This document shows, piece after piece, positions 1 through 8,594 of a stretch of DNA of 64,000 nt. The stretch lies in the NCBI RefSeq assembly GCF_008795985.1, contig NZ_VMHP01000001.1, positions 434,001-498,000 on the forward strand, in the 5' to 3' direction. The translations under genes were made by a program, and so were the position numbers. The stretch's first letter is position 1. Each line of letters begins with the position of its first letter. Source of the DNA: Marinobacter halotolerans. GTDB taxonomy: Bacteria > Pseudomonadota > Gammaproteobacteria > Pseudomonadales > Oleiphilaceae. Under the pieces are notes generated by a model. The model saw nothing but the letters and a program-made list of their open reading frames with translations, ran no database searches and was not told the DNA's origin.

Positions 1-2
1 AC

Positions 3-410
3 CAGCTGTGTTTCGCCCTCTATTCCACGTCATTGATGATGACCAAAACCTACAAACCCCTCCTCAAGGCCCTGGACCTGACCTATCCCCAGTACCTGGC
101 GATGCTGGTGCTCTGGGAAGAGGATGGCATTACAGTCAGTCAGATCAGCAAGCGCTTGCTGACCGATCCGGGCTCGCTGACCCCGCTGCTAAAGCGTTTG
201 GAAGCCGACGGCCTGCTTACGCGGGTCCGGCCCAAAGAGGATGAACGGGTGGTTCAGCTCTACCTCACCACCGAAGGACTGGCACTCAAGGATAAGGCCC
301 GGACCATTCCGGGCTGCATCGTTAATGCCAGCGGCCAGAGTGTCTCGGAACTCATGGAGCTGAAGCGCCAACTACTGAAACTACGTGAGAACCTGAAACC
401 GCTGTCCTAG
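3..410 (+). CDS. ohrR: OhrR, MarR-family organic peroxide sensor (5' end cut by window)
   Basis: This is a winged-helix repressor that senses organic hydroperoxides by cysteine oxidation and controls ohr. The reading frame is open from base 3, before any start codon, and begins QLCFALYS, the conserved N-terminal segment of OhrR; the Cys codon at 9-11 is the peroxidatic cysteine. An internal TTG/ATG at 33-41 would remove that cysteine, so the gene must start upstream of the window. The helix-turn-helix and wing follow (TPLLKRLEADGLL). A second cysteine near the C-terminus (IPGCI) suggests the two-Cys type known from Xanthomonas rather than the one-Cys Bacillus type. The target gene ohr lies 128 bp downstream on the same strand. 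Confidence 0.93.
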   Translation, partial: QLCFALYSTSLMMTKTYKPLLKALDLTYPQYLAMLVLWEEDGITVSQISKRLLTDPGSLTPLLKRLEADGLLTRVRPKEDERVVQLYLTTEGLALKDKARTIPGCIVNASGQSVSELMELKRQLLKLRENLKPLS

Positions 411-538
411 CCACGGCCAGATAGGAGTCAGGCATTCACTTCTGTAATTACCTTGCGCGCCAATCTTTTGTGCGCTAGGTTAGTACTGAAAATACGGATC
501 AAGTAACAAGCCGAAAATGAATACAAGGAGATCAGACC

Positions 539-964
539 ATGGCTATTGAACAAGTTCTGTACCGCGCCTCTGCCGAGGCAACAGGTGGTCGTGACGGCCG
601 CGCCATTTCTTCAGACGGCATTCTGGATGTTGAGTTGGCAACCCCCAAAGAAATGGGCGGTGCTGGCGGCAAGGGCACCAATCCGGAGCAGCTTTTCGCT
701 GCAGGCTATTCCGCCTGTTTTCTTGGCGCCATGAAAATGGTTGCTGGCCGTGACAAGTTACCCATGCCGGAAGATGCATTCATTGAGGGTGAAGTTGGTT
801 TTGGCAAAACAGCTGGCGGTTTCGGAATCGAAGTAGAACTGAAGATTTCTCTGCCCGGCATGGACGACAGCCAGGCTGACCAGTTGATAAACGAAGCCCA
901 TAAGGTGTGCCCCTACTCCAATGCCACCCGCGGCAACATCGACGTCACCCTGACCCGCGTCTGA
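539..964 (+). CDS. ohr: Ohr, organic hydroperoxide resistance thiol peroxidase
   Basis: Ohr reduces organic hydroperoxides, including fatty-acid peroxides, to alcohols using a lipoyl-dependent reductant in the cytoplasm. The 141-aa product has the normal family length. It shows the catalytic pair Cys60 (YSACF) and Cys124 ([11 protein letters not shown]), plus the conserved Arg18 and Glu50 that shape the active site. The start is set by AAGGAG at 525-530, eight bases before ATG. It follows ohrR in the same orientation and is closed by a strong hairpin terminator. Peroxide-inducible control by OhrR is expected from the family; I could not define the operator in the gap with confidence. Confidence 0.96.
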   Translation: MAIEQVLYRASAEATGGRDGRAISSDGILDVELATPKEMGGAGGKGTNPEQLFAAGYSACFLGAMKMVAGRDKLPMPEDAFIEGEVGFGKTAGGFGIEVELKISLPGMDDSQADQLINEAHKVCPYSNATRGNIDVTLTRV

Positions 965-991
965 ATATTCGCAGGATAGTCAGGTGACAGG

Positions 992-1022
992 AAAAGCAGC
1001 GGTTTCACCCGCTGCTTTTTTT
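992..1022. terminator. Bidirectional rho-independent terminator between ohr and lysE-type gene
   Basis: The arms AAAGCAGCGG and CCGCTGCTTT form a 10-bp stem around a six-base loop, followed by a T run on the plus strand and preceded by A residues that serve the minus strand. It ends ohr and probably also the convergent exporter gene, whose stop codon lies inside it. Confidence 0.85.
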
Positions 1023-1638
1023 ACGTCAGTGCAGACAGCTCCACCGACACCATGGGAATCACCGACAGCACCAGTAGCACCCCCATGGTCCAGTTGAACC
1101 AACGGCGATAGGTCGGCTTCTGCAACAGCCGCCGCAAACCGGCGCCGCCCAGCAGCCAGGCGCCAACGCTGGGCACCGCCACCACCATAAACGCGGCCGC
1201 AATCCACAGAGCCTGATAGATCACCTCACCACTAACGGTGGTGAACGTGGCCAACGCGCCAACTGCCATCACCCAGGCTTTGGGATTCACCCACTGGAAA
1301 GCCGCTGCCTGCCAGAACGAAAGAGGCCGACTGGTATCGTTTTTCTTGATCTCGGTTGCCGTCGTGGCAATGCGCCAGGCCAGATACAGCAGATAACTAA
1401 TGCCCAGCACCTTGATCACCTGGTGCATCACCGGCACCGCCTCGAATACCTTGCCAAGCCCCATGCTGATCGCCAGCACCATGGCCGGAAAACCGATGCA
1501 GATACCCAGGTAGTGGGGCAATGTGCGCCATACGCCGAAGTTCAGGCCCGACGTCATCACCATGATGTTGTTCGGGCCCGGCGTTGCCGTGGAGACCAGG
1601 GCAAACAACAGTACGCTTAACAGAATTTCCATGTTCAT
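1021..1638 (-). CDS. LysE/RhtB-family amino-acid exporter
   Basis: This is an inner-membrane exporter of the LysE superfamily, which pumps amino acids or their analogues out of the cell. The 205-aa protein has the usual length and six hydrophobic segments. It carries the N-terminal family motif ATPGPNNIMV at about residues 18-27. Homologues of the EamB/YfiK branch export cysteine or O-acetylserine, but the substrate cannot be read from sequence. The DUF1127 gene lies 11 bp upstream on the same strand, so the two are likely co-transcribed. A MocR regulator diverges from them, and a dyad/direct-repeat operator sits between, making substrate-responsive control by that MocR likely. Confidence 0.88.
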   Translation of the reverse strand: MNMEILLSVLLFALVSTATPGPNNIMVMTSGLNFGVWRTLPHYLGICIGFPAMVLAISMGLGKVFEAVPVMHQVIKVLGISYLLYLAWRIATTATEIKKNDTSRPLSFWQAAAFQWVNPKAWVMAVGALATFTTVSGEVIYQALWIAAAFMVVAVPSVGAWLLGGAGLRRLLQKPTYRRWFNWTMGVLLVLSVIPMVSVELSALT

Positions 1639-1649
1639 CTACCCCGGCC

Positions 1650-1913
1650 TCATGTTTTCCAGAATGGCTTACGCAGTTCGGCCTGTCGCTGGCTTTCACT
1701 GATTCCGATATCCGCCAGCAGGCGAGCATCAAGCCGGGCAAGCTGCGCGCGGCTGCGATGATTGCGGACTATCGCCATCAGCCAGCCTGAGAACGAGAAC
1801 ACCATAATCACGCGCTGCATCCGGATCACCGCCTTCGCCGGGCTGGCGACGGCCGATTTCGCTGCGCGGACAACACCGCCATGGGTCAACGAATGGATGT
1901 GTGCTGTGGTCAT
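1650..1913 (-). CDS. DUF1127 small protein
   Basis: This is an 87-aa basic protein whose C-terminal half matches the DUF1127 pattern: RLDARLLADIGIS at residues 59-71, then a QAE..KPFW tail. In alphaproteobacteria DUF1127 proteins have been linked to RNA turnover and phosphate or carbon metabolism; no role is established here. The N-terminal 50 residues contain one short hydrophobic stretch (VIMVFSFSGWLMAIV). It is the first gene of a two-gene unit with the LysE-type exporter and shares its promoter region with the MocR regulator. Confidence 0.82.
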   Translation of the reverse strand: MTTAHIHSLTHGGVVRAAKSAVASPAKAVIRMQRVIMVFSFSGWLMAIVRNHRSRAQLARLDARLLADIGISESQRQAELRKPFWKT

Positions 1914-2000
1914 GTGCCTTCTCCTTCTTTTACTGTTATGAGCCTGTTCATCCTAAACCGGCAATTGCAATGGTGACAGATTCAGTTTTCTGTTATTTTA

Positions 2001-2061
2001 ACCAGTACAGATTGTGCAAGCCCGCATCTGTCATGGTCTGTTTTATTTCATCTGTACTGGT
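2001..2061. promoter_or_regulatory. Triple-site operator between DUF1127-lysE and the MocR gene
   Basis: Three copies of a 12-bp box lie at 24-25 bp centre spacing. The copy at 2050-2061 is ATCTGTACTGGT. The copy at 2026-2037 is ATCTGTCATGGT, in the same direction with two mismatches. The copy at 2001-2012 is ACCAGTACAGAT, a perfect reverse complement of the first. Family knowledge: MocR/PdxR/GabR regulators bind direct repeats next to their own genes. That this is the operator of the adjacent MocR protein is inference. Confidence 0.7.
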
Positions 2062-2070
2062 CGAGAGCTC

Positions 2071-3489
2071 ATGGAAACCAACCTGTATGCACAACTGGCA
2101 GACTCCCTGAGCCAGCAGATTCGTGAAGGCCTGTTCAAAACCGGCGACAAGATGCCCTCGGTACGTCACCTCGCCAAACGGGAAGACGTCAGTATTTCCA
2201 CCGTAACCACCGCCTACAGCCTGTTGGAGCAATGGGGGTGGGTGGAAGCGAGGCCCAAGTCCGGGTATTTCGTGGCTCACCGGCAGGACGATAAGCTCGC
2301 CATTCCCCGGCAAGTCCGCATAAAGCCAAGGCCGCGGGCCGCGACAACCTCTGAACTGGTCATGGAAGTGCAGCGGGACTCAGCCCGGCAGAAAGGGGTC
2401 AGCATGTCGGCGGCGATTCCGGCGCTGGACTTCCCCATTCTGGGCAACGTCCAGCGGGCCTTCACCCGGCTGTCCCGAACCCGCAAGTACCTGGGCGTGG
2501 GCTACGACGCACCGGAAGGGCTGCCGGAGTTCCGCCAGCAGATCGCACGGCGGGCCGTAGACGCTGGTGTTCACGTATCACCGGATGAAATTGTCAGCAC
2601 CGCCGGGTGCCAGAATGCCATGGCTCTGGGTCTGAGCGTGCTGACCAAGCCGGGCGACATAATTGCCCTGGAATCCCCCTGCTATTACGGTCTGATTCAG
2701 ATGGCAGAGGCCTTCGGGCTTAAGGTGATTGAGATTCCCGCCCACCACGACACCGGCATCAGTGTGGAAGCCTTGAAACTGGCCCTGGAACAATGGCCCA
2801 TCAAGGCGCTGGTATCGGTAGCCACTTTTTCCAACCCACTGGGTTCGATCATTCCCGATGAGCGCAAGCAGGAGCTGATCGAGCTGCTGGAAAAGTATGA
2901 TGTTCCGATGATTGAAGACGACATCTACGGCGAGCTCTACTTCGGCGACCGTCGACCCAAATCCGTGAAGGCTTTCGACCGGGACGGGCGGGTTCTTTTG
3001 TGTTCGTCCGTGTCCAAAACCATTGACCCGCAGCTGCGAGTGGGCTGGATTATGCCCGGTCGCTATCTGGAGCAGGTGACCCACCAGAAGTTCATCCAGC
3101 AGGTGTCCGGCGCCACCCTGCCCCAGATGGTGACCGCCGAAATCATGGCCCAGGGCGCCTACGACCGCCACTTGCGACAGGCCCGGGAAACCTACCGCAT
3201 GCGCAGTCAGCAGCTGGTTGACCTGGTCAGCCAGCATTTCCCGGAACAGACGCGGCTATCCCGACCCAAGGGCGGCCTGGTGGCCTGGGTGGAACTGCCC
3301 GACCGGGTCAACACGACCGAACTCTACCACCGCGGGCGCAGCCAGAACCTGACCATTGCCCCTGGCGAGATATTCTCGGCGTCTGGCCAGTACAAGTGCT
3401 GTTTTCGCATCAGCTTTGCCCAGGGCTGGAGCCAGGAGAGGGTAAAGGCCGTTCAGACCTTCGGGGAATGGATCCGGGAAAGCCTCTGA
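2071..3489 (+). CDS. MocR-type regulator (GntR HTH fused to aminotransferase domain)
   Basis: This transcription factor joins an N-terminal GntR winged helix (about residues 1-75; MPSVRHLAKREDVSISTVTTAY) to a fold-type I aminotransferase domain that binds PLP. The PLP lysine is Lys316 in SSVSKTIDP, and DDIYGEL and the GWIMPG segment are also typical. I start at ATG 2071 rather than the upstream ATG at 2014, because the conserved GntR start METNLYAQLA begins there and the extra 19 codons run through the repeat-box operator. The protein is then 472 aa, normal for MocR. It is divergent from the exporter unit, a common arrangement for MocR regulators of amino-acid exporters. Its last 37 bases overlap the convergent DUF1415 gene. 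Confidence 0.9.
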   Translation: METNLYAQLADSLSQQIREGLFKTGDKMPSVRHLAKREDVSISTVTTAYSLLEQWGWVEARPKSGYFVAHRQDDKLAIPRQVRIKPRPRAATTSELVMEVQRDSARQKGVSMSAAIPALDFPILGNVQRAFTRLSRTRKYLGVGYDAPEGLPEFRQQIARRAVDAGVHVSPDEIVSTAGCQNAMALGLSVLTKPGDIIALESPCYYGLIQMAEAFGLKVIEIPAHHDTGISVEALKLALEQWPIKALVSVATFSNPLGSIIPDERKQELIELLEKYDVPMIEDDIYGELYFGDRRPKSVKAFDRDGRVLLCSSVSKTIDPQLRVGWIMPGRYLEQVTHQKFIQQVSGATLPQMVTAEIMAQGAYDRHLRQARETYRMRSQQLVDLVSQHFPEQTRLSRPKGGLVAWVELPDRVNTTELYHRGRSQNLTIAPGEIFSASGQYKCCFRISFAQGWSQERVKAVQTFGEWIRESL

Positions 3490-4028
3490 CGCATCTCTGC
3501 GGTGCCAAGGCTCTGCATCAGGGCAATGTTGCGCTCGGGTATGGCATCGGGATCGGGGTGGGACTCCACGGCCCGCTCGACACTGGCTTCCCGCAATAGA
3601 TGCAGCATGGGGAATGGTGACCGGTTGGTGAAATTCTCCGCATCATCCGGCCCGGTACCGGCAAAGCGATAGTCAGGGTGGAAACTGGCGATCTGGAAGA
3701 TCCCATCCAGTTCCAGTAGCTCGAGCAACCCATCACCGACGGCCAGAAAGTCGTTGTAGGTGTCGAAATCCGCCAGAACGCCGGGGTGGACCAGTAAAGT
3801 GGTTTCGGTTTCCGGGTGGATATCCAAGTGCGACAGTTCCGACTGCAAATCCGCCAGCAGTGCCTCCGCCGAATCCGCGGAAGACACCACGAACCGAACG
3901 CGGTGATTCACCAGCTCCTTACGGGCAAAAGGACAAAGGTTGAGGCCAATCACCACCTCTTCCAGCCATTGCCGGGTCGCTTTCTTGATCAGTGACGTTT
4001 CCAGGCTATTTCTCCCAATCTGTCTCAA
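3453..4028 (-). CDS. DUF1415 family protein
   Basis: This 191-aa soluble protein has the conserved DUF1415 features: an N-terminal WLEEVVIGLNLCPFA segment with a cysteine (about residues 21-35), then FHPDYRFAG and NRSPFPMLHLLRE. The function is unknown. The 3' end overlaps the end of the convergent MocR gene by 37 bp, so neither gene can have an independent terminator. A haloalkane dehalogenase gene starts 87 bp upstream in the divergent direction. Ten residues before SLETSLIKKA could be extra; the exact start is uncertain. Confidence 0.8.
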   Translation of the reverse strand: MRQIGRNSLETSLIKKATRQWLEEVVIGLNLCPFARKELVNHRVRFVVSSADSAEALLADLQSELSHLDIHPETETTLLVHPGVLADFDTYNDFLAVGDGLLELLELDGIFQIASFHPDYRFAGTGPDDAENFTNRSPFPMLHLLREASVERAVESHPDPDAIPERNIALMQSLGTAEMRQRLSRIHSPKV

Positions 4029-4115
4029 ACATGGCCTACAAATACCTTAAAGTCATGATATGTTAAGCAAGCTTACAATAAAAACGCGACAATCACCGGA
4101 TTCTGGAGAACTCTC

Positions 4116-5021
4116 ATGGACGTTTTGCGCACCCCGGACGAACGATTCAACCGCCTGCTGGATTACCCCTTCGAACCCCACTATATCGAGGTCGGCGGGC
4201 TCAGAATGCACTACGTGGACGAAGGCCCTGCCGACGCCAAACCCGTGCTGATGATGCACGGCGAGCCATCCTGGTCCTACCTCTACCGCCACATGATCCC
4301 CATCTGTGCCGCCGCGGGCCACCGGGTCATCGCGCCGGATCTGATCGGCTTCGGCAAATCCGACAAGCCCACCGACATCAACGATTACAGCTACCAGCAG
4401 CACATGGACTGGATGCAGAGCTTTCTGGACCAGACCGGCCTGACCGACATCACCCTAGTCTGCCAGGACTGGGGCTCGCTACTGGGCCTGCGCCTGGCCG
4501 CTGAAAACCCTGACCGCTTCCGCGCCATCGTACTGGGCAACGGCATGCTACCCACCGGCGACCAGGCTATGCCGACAGCGTTCAAAGTCTGGAAAAACTT
4601 CGCGGTCTACAGCCCCTGGTTCCCGATCGCACGCATCATCGACACCGGCAGCTTTAAAAAGCTGGGGCCCGACGAAATGCGAGCCTACAACGCGCCCTTC
4701 CCCAACAAGAAGTACAAAGCCGGCGCCCGGGCCTTCCCGAAACTGGTGCCTGCCACCCCGAACGACCCGGCCACCGAAGCCAACCGGGCGGCATGGAAAG
4801 TGTTCGAGAAATGGGACAAGCCCTTCCTGACCACCTTCAGCAACGGTGACCCGGTCACCCGCGGCGGCGACAAGTACGTGCAGGAACGCGTCCCCGGCGC
4901 CAAAGGCCAGCCCCACGTCACCCTCACCGGCGGGCATTTCCTGCAGGAAGACTCACCTGTGCAGTTTGCCAACGCAGTGAACGGTTTGCTTGCAAGGATG
5001 GATGGCAACGGGTTGGACTAG
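4116..5021 (+). CDS. Haloalkane dehalogenase, HLD-I subfamily
   Basis: This cytoplasmic alpha/beta-hydrolase hydrolyses carbon-halogen bonds of haloalkanes to alcohol and halide. The 301-aa protein follows Xanthobacter DhlA closely in motif order. HGEPSWSYLYR (49-58) supplies the oxyanion and Glu site. CQDWGS holds nucleophile Asp118 and halide-binding Trp119. Trp159 in the cap (FKVWKNF) matches the second halide-binding Trp. Asp245 (FSNGDP) is the likely catalytic acid and His274 (GGHFLQED) the base. The gene stands alone, divergent from DUF1415 and convergent with ychJ (four-base overlap). The actual substrate, which may be a natural brominated marine compound, is unknown; dhmA-like would be a fair label. 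Confidence 0.88.
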   Translation: MDVLRTPDERFNRLLDYPFEPHYIEVGGLRMHYVDEGPADAKPVLMMHGEPSWSYLYRHMIPICAAAGHRVIAPDLIGFGKSDKPTDINDYSYQQHMDWMQSFLDQTGLTDITLVCQDWGSLLGLRLAAENPDRFRAIVLGNGMLPTGDQAMPTAFKVWKNFAVYSPWFPIARIIDTGSFKKLGPDEMRAYNAPFPNKKYKAGARAFPKLVPATPNDPATEANRAAWKVFEKWDKPFLTTFSNGDPVTRGGDKYVQERVPGAKGQPHVTLTGGHFLQEDSPVQFANAVNGLLARMDGNGLD

Positions 5022-5485
5022 AGGCAGCAGGCCTTGTATTTTTTACCGCTGCCGCATGGGCAGCGGTCATTGCGTCCGGGATTGAACTGGCCTTCACGGG
5101 TGTCGCCCTGAAGGTAATACCATCGACCCTCTTCCTTGCGGAAATCGGAGTTCTCTTCCAGAAATCCCCATCCGCTCCCGGCACGGTAGACCGCCCGGAA
5201 ATGAACGCGGCCCAAATCGCCTTCCTGAGAGCTCTGCAGGATTTGCAATGACGACCAGGCCGGTGAGCCTTCCAGACTGAGCGAAGCGGGCCGTGTATTT
5301 GAATGCCAGGTCGCACGAAGATAGTCCGGCAGGTCCAGTACAAACGCAGCAAAGCGGGAGCGCATCAGCGCTTCCGGCGTTTTTGCCGCCTGCCCCTGAT
5401 GCAGTGGCCGGCAGCATTGTGAATAAGGCTTTACGCTGCCGCAGGGGCAGCGGCTCGTGTTCTGAGTTTGTTGCATTCCGGGCAC
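5018..5485 (-). CDS. YchJ-like SEC-C motif protein (UPF0225)
   Basis: The 155-aa protein has an SEC-C zinc motif at each end: CPCGSVKPYSQCC at 13-25 and CPCGSGKKYKACC at 142-154. Between them is an NTF2-like fold with PEALMRSRFAAFV. This is the YchJ arrangement. SEC-C motifs bind zinc and in SecA contact SecB and ribosomes; the role of YchJ is not known. Its stop codon overlaps the stop of the convergent dehalogenase by four bases. It diverges from the UPF0114 gene with 114 bp between starts. Confidence 0.88.
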   Translation of the reverse strand: MPGMQQTQNTSRCPCGSVKPYSQCCRPLHQGQAAKTPEALMRSRFAAFVLDLPDYLRATWHSNTRPASLSLEGSPAWSSLQILQSSQEGDLGRVHFRAVYRAGSGWGFLEENSDFRKEEGRWYYLQGDTREGQFNPGRNDRCPCGSGKKYKACCL

Positions 5486-5599
5486 GTTTTGCTGTTGCAG
5501 ATTTCAAACAGTGTATCAGGCCCGGCCGTATCGCTAGAACTGCTGATGCCTGTAAGCTTGAGCCCGGAAGCTTTTGACCGAATGAACAGGAATGACACT

Positions 5600-6157
5600 A
5601 TGAGCGAAAAAAGTAACAGGGAGCCCCCCAAGGCCAGGTCTGCGGAAAGACGTTTTGAATCGGTACTCTGGAGTTCGCGGTTGCTTGTGATGCTGGCAGT
5701 GGTTCCAAGCCTGATCGGCGCCACAGTGCTCTTTATCATTGGTACCGTGGATATCTTCAAGGTGGTGCTGGATACCCTGACCTATTATTTCTCGGACAGC
5801 GCCACCGACATCCACGACACGGTCGTCCCGGATATCATCATCGCGGTGGATATCTATCTAATCGCAATCGTACTTCTGATTTTCGGCTCAGGAGTCTACC
5901 GGCTCTTTGTGTCACCAATCGATCAGGCGGAACAGCACGCCGGCCATCATCCATTCAATGTGCAGTCCTTCGATCAACTGAAGGACAAGATAACCCGGGT
6001 TGTTATCCTTGCGGTGATCATAGAATTCTTCAGGGCTGTGGTTGATATCCGTTTTCAGACCCCGCTGGATGCGATTTACCTCGCAGTGTCCGTGCTGGCA
6101 CTGGCCGCAGCGCTGTTTCTGATGAGCCGGGCTCACAGTAAATTCCTGGCCGACTAA
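5600..6157 (+). CDS. UPF0114 (YqhA) family membrane protein
   Basis: This is an inner-membrane protein of unknown function, 185 aa from the chosen ATG. The N-terminal region RFESVLWSSRLLVMLAVVPS, the acidic loop after the second helix (SATDIHDTVVPDIIIAVD) and four hydrophobic segments match the YqhA/UPF0114 family. ATG 5600 is preferred because AGGAA lies eight bases upstream and family alignment starts just after it. The in-frame ATG at 5582 would add only six residues. The open frame back to 5468 overlaps ychJ and is not needed. The gap of 178 bp to the convergent TonB receptor gene shows no clear terminator. Confidence 0.82.
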   Translation: MSEKSNREPPKARSAERRFESVLWSSRLLVMLAVVPSLIGATVLFIIGTVDIFKVVLDTLTYYFSDSATDIHDTVVPDIIIAVDIYLIAIVLLIFGSGVYRLFVSPIDQAEQHAGHHPFNVQSFDQLKDKITRVVILAVIIEFFRAVVDIRFQTPLDAIYLAVSVLALAAALFLMSRAHSKFLAD

Positions 6158-6335
6158 TAGCGGTTAAGACCCTGATTTGGCCAAATCGGCCGATTGCAAG
6201 CAACTCGTCTTTTTCACGCTTTTAAACAAAAGCGAACATTAGCAATCCTTTTTTGAAGATCTACGCTTCTATTGGAAAGCAGACCTTTTTGCTGAGCATT
6301 TTGGCCCTTTTTAGACAAGCTCTGGCTGAACGATT

Positions 6336-8408
6336 TTAGAATCCGACTTTCACACCGGCGTAGAAAGTACGCCCTGGCGCGGGCTCGTAATAGCGTTCGA
6401 AGCTGGCATTGATACGCACGTTCTCGTAGTAGTCCTCGTCGAAGAGGTTGCGAATACCCCCATATAGATCCACGGTGGTGTCGCCACCCAAGCGCCAGCT
6501 TTCGCCGCCCTTCAGGTCAAACCGCCAGTGACTATCGACCTCTTCGGTGTTGGCGTCATCGGCATAGAAATCCCCGACATAGTGAGCACCCACTTCCGCG
6601 AAACGACCGCCCAACCCCCGCCATGCCAAAGCGCCGTTCCAGAGAGTTTGCGGCAGCCCGGGCAGATCGTTGCCGGCATAGTCATCGCCGCCATTGGTGG
6701 TGTAGCGGTCAAACTCGTAACGGGCCAGAGTCAGGCTGCTGCGGACCTCCCAGGCAGGCAGGAAGGCATAACGGACCGCCGCCTCCAGACCGTCGCGGGA
6801 GGTTCGCCCTGCGTTCCGATAGAAGGTACGCCCGCCCGGGCTCTCAAATGGAATCAGTTCGTCATCGACATTGATGGAAAACAGAGAAACCTCGTATTCC
6901 AGCCCCATGTCGAATAACCCGCGGGCACCCATTTCATAGTTCCGGGCCTGTTGGGGCTCTATGTCAGGGTTAAAGCCGCCCGTGCCATCAGGGCGGGCAA
7001 ACTCGGTGAAAGTTGGTGTTTCGAAGGCATCGCCGACGGTGGCGTACCATTGGTGGGCCGGCCGGTACTGATAGCTCAGGCCAAGGCTACCGGACCATTC
7101 GCGAAAGGTTCGCTCGCCACTATCATCACTGCCATCCCCCAGATAATCATCGTCTATTTCCATGGCAACCCGGTCATGTCGAACCCCGGCGCTGAAGGCG
7201 AGTTTTTCCGTCAGCGCCCACTCACCCTGTGCGAAGACCCCTGTGCTCGTGGCCTGCTGAAACTCATCCCCCGTCGTGCCGGTAACCATTCCGGTGGCAT
7301 CAACACTGCGACGTCCGCGGTCGTCTTCCTGCCAGCCCAGGTCCGTGCCCACGATCCAGTTGAATGGACGCCCTGCCAGATCGGCCTGTCGACTGTATTC
7401 CAGACTTCCGCCGTAGTAGTCCCGCTGGTAGTTGATCAGGCTGGAGCCGGGGAACGGCAGTTGTTGCTCGAAATCGCGCCAGCTGTAGAAGACCCGGGCA
7501 TCCAGGGCGCCGCCTGCAAAGGCTTGGTCGCTGTAGTGGGTACCCATCAACTGCTGGTCAACGGTCTGCCCCGAGTCGATGTTCTTGGCGATGTCTCGTG
7601 CCTGGCGTGGATCTTTCTCGGCATCTTCGCGGTTAAGACCACTTGGATCTTCCGCCTTTGGAGTGTCCAGCACGTTGAGCAGCACGGTCAGGGATCGCGG
7701 GTCATCCAACTGATAGCCCAGCTTGCCATTGAACAGGTATTTCTCCGCTTCGCTCTGTTCCCGGTAGCCATCGGACTGCAGGGCAGAAGCACTGGCCGAG
7801 TAGAACCAGTCGCCCTGCTCACCGCCAGCCCGGATGCCAAGCTGCTTCAGGCCGTGACTGCCACCCTGCAGATCAATCACCGGTGACTGCTGCATGCGAC
7901 GGCCATCCGCCGTAGTGATATCAATAACACCTCCGGCGGCGTTGCCATATAGGACCGAGGAAGGACCACGAATCACTTCAATCTGCTCGGTACTGGCCAG
8001 GTCCACCGCGTCGATCTGGGCCTGCCCGTCGGGCAAAGTGTAGGGAATGCCATCAACCCGGATATGAAGGCCGCGAATACCGAATGGCGCCCGCGCCCCG
8101 AAGCCCCGGCTGGAGATGCGCTGGCCCTGGGCATAGTTTTCCCGGTTCTGCAGATACAGGCCAGGGACAAATTCCAGGGACTCGTCCAGGTGAATACGCT
8201 GCTGGCCCTGCTGGATATCCCGCCGGTTGACGACGGAAACCGCCGCCGGGGTATTGTAAATATCCCGCGACAACCGGGGCGCAGTCACCGTGATAAACGG
8301 CAGGGTTTCCGCGGAGGTTGCGGCACCATCCTGCCCGGTTGCGCCGCCACTCCATACCAGAGCCGTAGCCATCAATGGGCCTGCTCTGCATGCTTGCCTG
8401 ATCCTCAT
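6336..8408 (-). CDS. TonB-dependent outer-membrane receptor
   Basis: This 690-aa outer-membrane beta-barrel takes up a metal chelate or similar ligand using TonB energy. It has a signal-peptide-like start, a TonB-box-like LPFITVTAPR at about 36-45, a plug domain (residues about 55-165, with SSRGFGARAPFGIRG and IEVIRGPSSVLYGNAAGG), and a barrel ending in the C-terminal Phe (GVKVGF) needed for insertion. The ligand cannot be inferred; no siderophore genes or permease are adjacent. An IS3-family element begins 125 bp upstream of the start, so the native promoter may be displaced. No Fur box was recognised in the remaining leader. Confidence 0.9.
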   Translation of the reverse strand: MRIRQACRAGPLMATALVWSGGATGQDGAATSAETLPFITVTAPRLSRDIYNTPAAVSVVNRRDIQQGQQRIHLDESLEFVPGLYLQNRENYAQGQRISSRGFGARAPFGIRGLHIRVDGIPYTLPDGQAQIDAVDLASTEQIEVIRGPSSVLYGNAAGGVIDITTADGRRMQQSPVIDLQGGSHGLKQLGIRAGGEQGDWFYSASASALQSDGYREQSEAEKYLFNGKLGYQLDDPRSLTVLLNVLDTPKAEDPSGLNREDAEKDPRQARDIAKNIDSGQTVDQQLMGTHYSDQAFAGGALDARVFYSWRDFEQQLPFPGSSLINYQRDYYGGSLEYSRQADLAGRPFNWIVGTDLGWQEDDRGRRSVDATGMVTGTTGDEFQQATSTGVFAQGEWALTEKLAFSAGVRHDRVAMEIDDDYLGDGSDDSGERTFREWSGSLGLSYQYRPAHQWYATVGDAFETPTFTEFARPDGTGGFNPDIEPQQARNYEMGARGLFDMGLEYEVSLFSINVDDELIPFESPGGRTFYRNAGRTSRDGLEAAVRYAFLPAWEVRSSLTLARYEFDRYTTNGGDDYAGNDLPGLPQTLWNGALAWRGLGGRFAEVGAHYVGDFYADDANTEEVDSHWRFDLKGGESWRLGGDTTVDLYGGIRNLFDEDYYENVRINASFERYYEPAPGRTFYAGVKVGF

Positions 8409-8532
8409 ACCTGCTCCCCGCCTGATTGTTTTTTTTGGCTTTTGCTGACCCTAGCTTGTGCACCGCCTCGCCATTCTATCCGAGGCATAGCCGTCAAAAG
8501 TCAAAAGGATAGCAGTCCAACTGTAACCGCTC

Positions 8533-8547
8533 GGGTTCTACCCCGTT
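8533..8547 (+). repeat. IS3-element left terminal inverted repeat
   Basis: GGGTTCTACCCCGTT is perfectly complementary to 9739-9753. Confidence 0.9.
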
Positions 8548-8594
8548 ACTGCGGACATTCCTAAAAAGAGGCACACTGTGCCAAAGGAGTGTTC

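Noticed and set aside
6174..6187. Perfect 14-bp palindrome GATTTGGCCAAATC between convergent genes
   Set aside because: It lacks a T run and is not near a promoter; it is too short to assign a function by itself.
6951..7886. 311-codon open frame on the plus strand
   Set aside because: It is antisense to the TonB receptor; the translation has no domain-like pattern.
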